Below, piece after piece: positions 5,045-10,543 of a stretch of DNA of 10,543 nucleotides (the stretch's first letter is position 1; every line of letters starts with the position of its first letter). Position numbers and translations under genes: made by a program. The DNA is from CBIHLX01 sp966210935 (lineage in GTDB: Bacteria; Patescibacteriota; Saccharimonadia; Saccharimonadales; Saccharimonadaceae). The stretch is from contig CBIHLX010000028.1 in the NCBI GenBank assembly GCA_966210935.1, positions 1 to 10,543 of the forward strand. Direction: 5' to 3'. The notes under the pieces were generated by a model. The model was not told the origin of the DNA. It made no database searches and saw only the letters and a list, made by a program, of their open reading frames with translations.

Positions 5045-6205
5045 TTATGGTGTGCAGCCCTGCGGCGCGTACTGATTTCGATCATCAGTAATAAAGAACT
5101 TCTTGCAAAGATTGCCAGCAATATCAACAGCCGCTTCTGGGTAGGTCATTTCGCCGCGTAGCTCCACACGCGCCTGAACTCGGCGGAATAAATTATTTGC
5201 ACGACCAGTCGAATCAACCTCTGGCTGCGTGCCATTCATCTGCACTAGCGAACTATCGTTGTACAATTTTACACTATAGCTGGTTGCGTTATAGAGCGCA
5301 CTTAGTCGTAGGTATGCTTCGCGATCTGATTTTGTGCCGTTAACAGGCTCCGGAAGGTTAATCGTCATACTACAGGCGTACTTGACCGTACTTGCAAAAT
5401 TCTGTGCACAGCCTGTCGCAACTGGTGTAAGGCTACCCGAACGACGGCCATCACGCGCAAAATCGACTGATGATCCTGAAGGGACCAATAGATTTGTTGG
5501 GTACAAGAAAAGTGTATTCGCATTGCTCTTCCCGTCTGAGGTTGTGGTATCGAAATTACCCAAGTCAAAGCCGGTGCCCATCTGCATCAACTGAGCACGC
5601 AAGAGTGGTGGCGTCGTCTTTGGCCAGCGACTACCAAGTGGAGGTAGCTCGGCTGCTCCGCTATCAGGAAAAGTAAGGTTCGTCACTCCCGTGCCAGCAT
5701 CTTCACTTTCAAACCACTGCACCTCAATCCGATTAAACTCCCCCGTACCAACAAGAGGGATAATAGCGGACTCATGAAGCGCTAGCGTACTCCTGTAATC
5801 ATTGGTCAGCTTGCTAATCTTGACGCAGGTGTAGGCCTGATCAAGTGCATCGTCTCCTTCGGCCGACTCGAGCATCGTCTCTGGCGCACCAGGGTCACCC
5901 CCCATGCCTGCATCGGCAATTGTCGTACACTCACCAGCCGCAATAGCATTTCGATACGTCTGACACGTGGCATCAAGCGATACGCCACACGCCTTCTCCG
6001 CAAGCAGCAGACGCTTAGCATCTTCAACGCCAGCCTGCGCCGAATCATACGCACTCTGCGACAGGTCATTGGCTGTTGCCTGCTCCTGGTCCTTGGTCAT
6101 AATTTGAATAAATCCAATCGTTACAATTGTCATTAATAGTGCGGCAAAAACTACCACAAATAATGAAACTGCACCCGACTGCTGAACTGATGAACGATGC
6201 CACAT
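5045..6205 (-). CDS. PilX-like minor pilin assembly protein
   Basis: A 386-residue protein, last gene of the minor pilin operon. It has a short N-terminus, a membrane helix at about 11-33 (GAVSLFVVVFAALLMTIVTI), then a segment with the PilX_N-like pattern SAYDSAQAGVEDAKRLL at about 51-67. The remainder is a large extracytoplasmic domain with eight cysteines (73, 81, 93, 127, 266, 278, 367, 384), an even number compatible with disulfides. There is no canonical prepilin G|FTxxE site; Gly11-Ala12 is the nearest. The ATG at 6205 is preferred to 6250: it lies one base after the upstream stop, with GAAGG in front. The likely role is in the tip or priming complex of the type IV pilus, by homology and context. 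Sequence beyond the N-terminal region is not recognisable. Confidence 0.8.
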   Translation of the reverse strand: MWHRSSVQQSGAVSLFVVVFAALLMTIVTIGFIQIMTKDQEQATANDLSQSAYDSAQAGVEDAKRLLLAEKACGVSLDATCQTYRNAIAAGECTTIADAGMGGDPGAPETMLESAEGDDALDQAYTCVKISKLTNDYRSTLALHESAIIPLVGTGEFNRIEVQWFESEDAGTGVTNLTFPDSGAAELPPLGSRWPKTTPPLLRAQLMQMGTGFDLGNFDTTTSDGKSNANTLFLYPTNLLVPSGSSVDFARDGRRSGSLTPVATGCAQNFASTVKYACSMTINLPEPVNGTKSDREAYLRLSALYNATSYSVKLYNDSSLVQMNGTQPEVDSTGRANNLFRRVQARVELRGEMTYPEAAVDIAGNLCKKFFITDDRNQYAPQGCTP

Positions 6206-6206
6206 A

Positions 6207-6893
6207 CTACCTTCTCCCCGTCTTGTTGCCTGCGCGAGCCAAAATATCAAACCTATTCACTGCACAATAATCAGATCCGCCGCTACTACCCGATGGTGGC
6301 TGACAAGTAAGCTCATCAAGGATTAGCTCATCTTGATCATTGGTACCTAGCGTCAAGCTGATAGCGTATAGCGCTTGGCCTGAAATAGGGTGCCGGTCTG
6401 TTTCGGTTACAATAAAGTCGTGCACCACCAGATCACGGTCTCCACTGTCGAGAAGTTCAGTTGCCAGTGATTGATCAACTTTTTTATTCAGGTCAGCACA
6501 CAGTGTTGCGCCGCTATCGGACACCTTCACAAGCCGGATTTGCTTCTCTGAATCATCGCTATACGTGTTCTGCACACCAGTCTCTGAAACTAGCGCGGCA
6601 CCCTTATTCCACACATATGTGTAATCGCCAACACAGAGTCGGCCACCAAGATTATTTTGGTTAATAAAATGTGATGTCGTACTAAAGGGCTTATTGGCCG
6701 CAATTGTCCGTTGCAGCTCATCGGTTACCGCTCGGCCAGCCTGATTTACCTGACGCAGTGTCATTCCCTTATTGTAGATATGGCCAATTTGCATTGTGAC
6801 CATCGCAATCGCAAGCAGCAATAGCGCCACAAAGCTCATCGCAAGCATCAGTTCGATAATCGTAAAGCCCTGTGATTTAGACTGCCGGGTCAT
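6207..6893 (-). CDS. PilW-like minor pilin with prepilin leader
   Basis: A 228-residue type IV prepilin-like protein. The leader MTRQSKSQG is cut before FTIIELMLAM, with the conserved Glu at mature position 5, then a hydrophobic helix to about residue 36 (SFVALLLLAIAMVTMQIG). The globular part has four cysteines (GGRLCVG, ATLCADL, ELTCQPP, SDYCAVN). Position between a PilV-like and a PilX-like gene, plus the helical segment LRQVNQAGRAVTDELQRTI, suggests the PilW/PilJ role, a minor pilin that primes assembly. The start overlaps the preceding gene by 17 bp, with GAGG four bases upstream of the ATG. It must be processed by the peptidase encoded upstream at 8307-9203. Confidence 0.82.
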   Translation of the reverse strand: MTRQSKSQGFTIIELMLAMSFVALLLLAIAMVTMQIGHIYNKGMTLRQVNQAGRAVTDELQRTIAANKPFSTTSHFINQNNLGGRLCVGDYTYVWNKGAALVSETGVQNTYSDDSEKQIRLVKVSDSGATLCADLNKKVDQSLATELLDSGDRDLVVHDFIVTETDRHPISGQALYAISLTLGTNDQDELILDELTCQPPSGSSGGSDYCAVNRFDILARAGNKTGRR

Positions 6894-7521
6894 ATAACCT
6901 CACAATTGTTCCTAGTGTTAATGGACGGTTAATCCCTGGACTATTCCAGCACGCGCGAATATGAAAATCGACATAAGGCGTCTTGCCGTCAGTCGGAACA
7001 ACATGAACCGCCTCAACCCACATACCATACGACTTGTCGATGACGCTACTCGTTGGACTTTCGTACACCACCTGAGCAAATGGCGGTAAACTTTCATCAG
7101 CAGGTGGCTGCATTTCAACAATACCACTCACCACTCGCGCCGTACGCGCATTCATCACAAAGGGCTTCGTTGTCGAAGGGTCCAGTGCCGAGCACAGTGC
7201 GCCATCAATACGACCAAATTCCGAAGCTTTGCCTACGGCATAGTTATCCTTGATTGTCTGCCATTCGCCTGCTGTACCTGTCGTGGGCGCCCCGCCTGGC
7301 TGGTAACTTGCCACATAGGCCGCATGAACATAACGTAGCGCCTCGGCCTGGGCTTGCATCTGCTGGCGAACAAGCGTAATTTCAAGCGATCGCTGCGCGG
7401 ACGCAATACCCTGATTCATGATAGACAGACTTCCCACGGCCACCATCGCAAAGACCGCTACAGCAAACATAACTTCGATAATTGTGTCACCTTGCTGAGT
7501 TGAGCGAGTTACGCGTCGCAT
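6877..7521 (-). CDS. PilV-like minor pilin with prepilin leader
   Basis: A 214-residue prepilin-like protein with leader MRRVTRSTQQG followed by DTIIEVMFAVAVFAMVAVG. Glu at mature position 5 is conserved, but the first mature residue would be Asp rather than the usual Phe. After the helix comes a SAQRSLEITLVRQQMQAQAEALRY-type amphipathic stretch (about 41-64) typical of PilV/GspI proteins. Two cysteines (GALCSAL, IRACWNS) could form one disulfide. The ATG at 7521 follows AGGGAG (7529-7534) by seven bases and overlaps the GspH-like gene by 13 bp, which fits translational coupling in the minor pilin operon. Confidence 0.82.
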   Translation of the reverse strand: MRRVTRSTQQGDTIIEVMFAVAVFAMVAVGSLSIMNQGIASAQRSLEITLVRQQMQAQAEALRYVHAAYVASYQPGGAPTTGTAGEWQTIKDNYAVGKASEFGRIDGALCSALDPSTTKPFVMNARTARVVSGIVEMQPPADESLPPFAQVVYESPTSSVIDKSYGMWVEAVHVVPTDGKTPYVDFHIRACWNSPGINRPLTLGTIVRLYDPAV

Positions 7522-8252
7522 AGCTTATCTCCCTCTGGCGCAACCTGAACAGCGCTTGCCGAGCTCGCAAACGGACTAAGTCTCACGCCCAGTACACTGC
7601 CAGCAATCGTCAAACCGCTTGGCGCAACACAAAGCGGCACCGCCTCGCGGCTCACTCCAGCATTGATCATAACCTCAGGGTTAGCCGTAGCCGACATATT
7701 CGCAAAGGTGAGAATTCCTCCACTGAGTGGAGACCGGACAATCAATATTCGCATTGGCTGCGCTACATCGGAGCCTTTTTTCACAATCGTAGCGCCCCAC
7801 GCCATCGACTTCTCCTCACGTCCAAGCGGTGATTCTGCGATAGCATAGTTATCGGCGAGCTCCACAACGTCAGTCGCCGCCTCGTCGCTACCGCTCGCAG
7901 TACGGTATCCGACTACATCTGTTGCGATCATCTGCTGTCCGTCATCTTGAACTGTCAGCAAGCGACCAAGTAGCAAACACTCACCCGTTCCGCGCGGCTT
8001 GCCTGCAGTTTGTTCAACCCCCGCCATGCTGTTACAGCTCCACGTTGCATCTCTGTCGTTCACGACATTATCCACCTTGCTATACTGATCTTGCACAAAA
8101 GACTGCAGGCTATTGACGCTATCCTTATAGCGCTGCTGATTGATTGCGCTACCCGTTCCCGCCAAGATTCCGACCGCCAGCAAGCCAGTCACTGCCAGGA
8201 ACAGCATCGTCTCAATAATAGTAAAGCCAATAGCGCGCTGGTTCGTACCCAT
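7509..8252 (-). CDS. GspH/FimT-like minor pilin with prepilin leader
   Basis: A 247-residue prepilin-like protein. The short leader MGTNQRAIG is followed by FTIIETMLFLAVTGLLAVGILAG, with Glu at mature position 5. The helix continues into INQQRYKDSVNSLQSFVQ (about 36-53). The globular domain carries four cysteines (TWSCNSM, TGECLLL, VPLCVAP, and three residues from the C-terminus). As the first gene of a four-gene minor pilin operon it most likely takes the GspH/FimT position, but the globular part is not recognisable and another minor pilin class is possible. A TGn-TATAAT promoter ends nine bases before the ATG and no Shine-Dalgarno is evident, so the mRNA leader would be only two or three bases. 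Confidence 0.8.
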   Translation of the reverse strand: MGTNQRAIGFTIIETMLFLAVTGLLAVGILAGTGSAINQQRYKDSVNSLQSFVQDQYSKVDNVVNDRDATWSCNSMAGVEQTAGKPRGTGECLLLGRLLTVQDDGQQMIATDVVGYRTASGSDEAATDVVELADNYAIAESPLGREEKSMAWGATIVKKGSDVAQPMRILIVRSPLSGGILTFANMSATANPEVMINAGVSREAVPLCVAPSGLTIAGSVLGVRLSPFASSASAVQVAPEGDKLCDA

Positions 8253-8261
8253 GTTGGGCTC

Positions 8262-8270
8262 ATTATAGCA
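8262..8270 (-). promoter_or_regulatory. Extended -10 promoter of the minor pilin operon
   Basis: On the minus strand TGCTATAAT combines a TGn element with a perfect TATAAT. It ends nine bases before the ATG at 8252. The -35 region (TGTGCT) is weak, as expected for an extended -10 promoter. The predicted leader is two to three bases. Confidence 0.65.
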
Positions 8271-8306
8271 TAAGCATCATAGCAAGCACACTAGGCTTCG
8301 GCCGTG

Positions 8307-9203
8307 CTACGGCATCATAAATGGCATAAAACTCAGCGTCACATACCAGTCGATTACCGGCTGGCCGACAAAGAATGCTACAACCATGCCAAGGATCAAG
8401 AACGGCCCAAATGGTACGCGCGAGGTGCGCTCCAGACGCTTAGAAACAAGCCCTGGAATAATCACAAGACACCCAATAAGATTAGCTGCAAACAGCGCTA
8501 CAAACGCGAGTACCCAGTCGCCAAGCACAAGCGCTAATACAAGACCGAGCTTCACATCACCAAATCCTACCCAACGACCACGCGATACCCACCAGAGCAG
8601 GAGGTACAGGCCGCTAAGGATCGCGACAGCACCAGCCACACTCCATACTGCCGTCAGATGATTTGGCGCTTGCGCTACTTGGATCAATGCCATGCCGCTC
8701 GCTAGGCCAATTAGCGGAAAAGTCACGACATCCGGCAGAAGGAACCATTTCTGGTCATAAGCAAACAAAATCAAGAGCCCGACACCGATAAGCAGCCAGA
8801 GGGCGAAGCGTAGCACTTCCCAGCCCTGCAGAGCCTCTGGCCATACGAGATACGACACAACGAAGAAGCCGGCCATCGCCACTTCCATTAATGGCTCAAA
8901 CCAACCGATCGACTTGTGGCAGTAGCGACATTTCCCACGGAGACTCACCCAACTGACCAGCGGCAGCAGGTCGTACCAAGCGAGCTGATGACCACAATGC
9001 AAACAGCGCGAACGGTCTTTGCTCGTATACGTCCCTTCGTTGAGCGGCTTGAGCTGAAGAAACTCCTTCTCCTCAACATGCTCACCCTGTGCCTTGTCTT
9101 CAGCTAACTGGCGGGCGCGCAGGCGCCAGACGGTTGCACCCGCAAAGCTACCAAATAGTAGACCAAAAAGTCCAAGAATTATTGCAATAACAGCCTGTTC
9201 CAT
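8307..9203 (-). CDS. pilD: Prepilin peptidase / N-methyltransferase (type IV leader peptidase)
   Basis: A 298-residue polytopic membrane enzyme that cuts prepilin leaders after Gly and N-methylates the new N-terminus. Helix 1 contains GLFGLLFGSFAGATVWRLR. Two CxxC pairs follow (Cys67/Cys70 in CLHCG, Cys92/Cys95 in CRYC), separated by LLPLVSWVSLRGK, marking the N-terminal methylase domain. The aspartyl-protease residues are Asp150 in FAYDQKWFLLPD and Asp216 in GFGDVKLG. A charged stretch of about 28 residues (33-60) between helix 1 and the first CxxC is longer than in typical homologues. Start 9203 is preferred because helix 1 then follows directly; TTG at 9239 and ATG at 9227 are in frame but lie in or before the promoter. 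It serves all the prepilins encoded here. Confidence 0.95.
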   Translation of the reverse strand: MEQAVIAIILGLFGLLFGSFAGATVWRLRARQLAEDKAQGEHVEEKEFLQLKPLNEGTYTSKDRSRCLHCGHQLAWYDLLPLVSWVSLRGKCRYCHKSIGWFEPLMEVAMAGFFVVSYLVWPEALQGWEVLRFALWLLIGVGLLILFAYDQKWFLLPDVVTFPLIGLASGMALIQVAQAPNHLTAVWSVAGAVAILSGLYLLLWWVSRGRWVGFGDVKLGLVLALVLGDWVLAFVALFAANLIGCLVIIPGLVSKRLERTSRVPFGPFLILGMVVAFFVGQPVIDWYVTLSFMPFMMP

Positions 9204-9212
9204 ATCTACCCT

Positions 9213-9218
9213 ATGATA
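9213..9218 (-). promoter_or_regulatory. Possible -10 box of pilD
   Basis: TATCAT on the minus strand (one mismatch from TATAAT) ends nine bases before the chosen ATG at 9203. No convincing -35 exists; its place is taken by the T-tract of the pilin terminator. AGGG in the short gap could act as a weak Shine-Dalgarno on a read-through mRNA. Confidence 0.4.
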
Positions 9219-9235
9219 CTCGACCATAAGCAAAA

Positions 9236-9265
9236 ACAAAACCCCGGTTGTAGCCGGGGTTTTGT
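9236..9265 (-). terminator. Terminator of the major pilin gene
   Basis: A perfect 10-bp stem AAAACCCCGG/CCGGGGTTTT (9238-9247 with 9254-9263), extended by two further pairs, encloses a 6-base loop. On the minus strand it is followed by TTTTGTTTTTG. It begins 14 bp after the pilin stop codon and separates pilA from pilD. Confidence 0.9.
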
Positions 9266-9279
9266 AAATGCCGAGAGGT

Positions 9280-9756
9280 CTAGTTGCTTACGCAGGCTAC
9301 ACCGCCACCTTCAAGCTTGTACTGGAAAGCGATCTTGCCAGAACCTTGGCCTGTCTTAAGAGACTCGCCTTCGCAAACTGCATTGCGTGTAAAGGAGATT
9401 TCACCTTCAGTAAAATCGGTCGCCGCGTCACCTTCTTTAAAGACATAGTCTGTTCCATTTGGATCAGCAAAGGTGTCACCACCGGCAGTCAGGTAGCTAT
9501 TAATGAAGCCATCTGCGCCATTGTCTTCAAGCGTATCAGTGCTTGGTAGCTTGTTGCGATTATTAGTCTGGAAGTTCTGAATAGCCGTCTGAACACGACT
9601 GAGATCGGTACGACGCTGAGTATCACGCTGGTTGCGCTGGAGCGCTGGGAGCGCAATAAAGACCATCAAGAAGATAAGACCAGCAATTGCCAGCACCAAC
9701 ACGACTTCGATAATCGTAAAGCCCTTCTGGTTGTTTGTTTGCTTCGGTACGTTCAT
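9280..9756 (-). CDS. pilA: Major type IV pilin (PilA-like prepilin)
   Basis: A 158-residue prepilin; the mature protein would be 146 residues. The leader MNVPKQTNNQKG has a positive charge and the cleavage site G|FTIIEVVLV, with Glu5 of the mature protein. The hydrophobic helix runs to about residue 39 (VLAIAGLIFLMVFIALPAL) and continues as the amphipathic QRNQRDTQRRTDLSRVQTAI. The small globular domain ends in CVSN, and Cys128 with Cys155 would form the usual C-terminal disulfide loop. The ATG at 9756 is chosen because AAAGGTGG (9765-9772) lies eight bases upstream; the in-frame GTG at 9768 is part of that site. Its own promoter and terminator, a strong Shine-Dalgarno and small size mark it as the likely major subunit. 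Confidence 0.92.
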   Translation of the reverse strand: MNVPKQTNNQKGFTIIEVVLVLAIAGLIFLMVFIALPALQRNQRDTQRRTDLSRVQTAIQNFQTNNRNKLPSTDTLEDNGADGFINSYLTAGGDTFADPNGTDYVFKEGDAATDFTEGEISFTRNAVCEGESLKTGQGSGKIAFQYKLEGGGVACVSN

Positions 9757-9764
9757 AAAATTTT

Positions 9765-9772
9765 CCACCTTT
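9765..9772 (-). promoter_or_regulatory. Ribosome-binding site of the major pilin
   Basis: AAAGGTGG on the minus strand, eight bases before the ATG. It includes the GTG that would otherwise be taken as an upstream start, so it decides the start at 9756. Confidence 0.7.
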
Positions 9773-9808
9773 CTATGAACTATTAAAATGCGCTTAACGC
9801 TTACGCCT

Positions 9809-9837
9809 ATAGTACGACAGCGCCCAGCGAATGTCTA
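9809..9837 (-). promoter_or_regulatory. Promoter of the major pilin gene (-35 and -10)
   Basis: On the minus strand TAGACA (9837-9832, one mismatch from TTGACA), a 17-bp spacer and TACTAT (9814-9809) form the only promoter in the window with a good -35. The predicted start near 9802 gives a 5' leader of about 45 nt, which contains a short direct repeat TAAGCGT/TAAGCGC (9803-9790). It starts three bases after the pilC stop codon. Confidence 0.6.
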
Positions 9838-9840
9838 GCG

Positions 9841-10543
9841 TTAGGTTTTATTTACCAGTCCGTAAATTGGCAGCAGAATTGCCCCCACCATACCACCAGC
9901 AACAATAGCCAAGACAACCATCAGAATCGGCTCAATCGCTGTCGAAATCGCTTTGATTTCTTCATCAAGCTCATCCTCGTATACTTGGGCGGTCTTCCCC
10001 ATCATGTCATCGATACGACCAGACTGCTCACCGATCTTAATCATCTGTGGAACTAGTGGCAAAATATAATCCTCGGGCTGCAGCGAAGCTGAAAGTGGCT
10101 TACCACCTTTTACCTTTTCGGCTGCACGGTCAATACTTTTCGCGATAATTGTATTGTTCACAGCCGTACTCGTAATGTGCAGCATGTCGAGCATGGCAAC
10201 ACCCGTCGAGAGCAGTGTCTGGCCGGTGCGTGCAAAGCGAGCCATGTAGAGCTTGCGGAACATACCGCCAAACATAGGTACATTCAGCTTAAACGTATCC
10301 TTAAAGTGAATACCGGCATCGGTTTTGAGGTACTGCATAAAAAAGTAGATCGCGATACCAATGATGATTATCACCAGCCACCAGAACTGCGCCATAAAGT
10401 CAGCAGCCGAAACCATAATCTGAGTCAGGAATGGCAAGGTTTGTTTCATATCAAGGTAGAGCTTCTTCACCTGTGGCACCACGGTAAACAACATGAAGGC
10501 CATCACACCGAAGATCACGACTAGCACGATAATCGGGTACGTC
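9841..10543 (-). CDS. pilC: Type IV pilus inner-membrane platform protein PilC, 5' part off the window
   Basis: The C-terminal 233 residues are present and the frame is open to the right edge (reading TYPII then VLVVIFGVMAF). The gene therefore starts beyond position 10543, and the GTG at 10527 is internal. It matches the second T2SSF/PilC repeat: a membrane helix, VVPQVKKLYLDM, a second helix (WWLVIIIIGIAIYFFM), the cytoplasmic domain FARTGQTLLSTGVAMLDMLHI, PLVPQMIKIGEQSGRIDDMM, and the final helix in EPILMVVLAIVAGGMVGAILLPIYGL. PilC couples the assembly and retraction ATPases to pilin insertion and removal in the inner membrane. No terminator separates it from pilA; the gap is 84 bp and holds the pilA promoter. 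Confidence 0.95.
   Translation of the reverse strand, partial: TYPIIVLVVIFGVMAFMLFTVVPQVKKLYLDMKQTLPFLTQIMVSAADFMAQFWWLVIIIIGIAIYFFMQYLKTDAGIHFKDTFKLNVPMFGGMFRKLYMARFARTGQTLLSTGVAMLDMLHITSTAVNNTIIAKSIDRAAEKVKGGKPLSASLQPEDYILPLVPQMIKIGEQSGRIDDMMGKTAQVYEDELDEEIKAISTAIEPILMVVLAIVAGGMVGAILLPIYGLVNKT

Noticed and set aside
1..10543. CRISPR arrays, insertion sequences, toxin-antitoxin pairs or defence genes
   Set aside because: Looked for but not seen: no regularly spaced repeats, transposase motifs or paired small toxin genes.

Overview
The window looks like chromosomal DNA from a small-genome bacterium of the Patescibacteria/CPR, most probably a Candidatus Saccharibacteria (TM7). I infer this from several signs: very tight packing, a nucleoside diphosphate kinase with the two small insertions I associate with CPR homologues, a Saccharibacteria-like type IV pilus locus, and -10 boxes placed almost on top of start codons. 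Base composition is roughly balanced. The standard code fits every gene. All 13 CDS stops are TAA or TAG; TGA is never used. The taxonomic call is an inference; no marker gene such as 16S rRNA is present.

Layout. Positions 1-93 hold the 3' part of tRNA-Asp(GTC) and its terminator. Positions 94-208 hold no gene but contain a strikingly foldable element. Positions 209-2452 are a minus-strand operon: bPH-domain membrane protein, membrane-anchored SurA/PrsA-like foldase, Mn-type superoxide dismutase. It has a promoter just before the first ATG and a terminator after sodA. tRNA-Arg(CCT) and ndk follow, also on the minus strand, each with its own promoter and terminator. uppP (minus) and a Xer-type tyrosine recombinase (plus) diverge from a 46-bp shared promoter region.

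From 5045 to the right edge, all on the minus strand, lies a type IV pilus locus. In transcription order it runs: pilC (5' end off the window), the major pilin with its own promoter and terminator, prepilin peptidase pilD, then four overlapping or abutting minor pilin genes (GspH/FimT-like, PilV-like, PilW-like, PilX-like). PilD would cleave and methylate the prepilins. PilC is the inner-membrane platform. The minor pilins would prime or cap the fibre. The ATPases PilB/PilT and PilM/N/O are not here and may lie beyond the right edge. Type IV pili are linked to twitching and host attachment in Saccharibacteria (established knowledge).

No wholly new system is evident. The most unusual signals are the apparent prevalence of leaderless mRNAs, the absence of TGA stops, the possibly bistable RNA-like element at 100-190, and tRNA terminators whose stems include part of the encoded CCA end.
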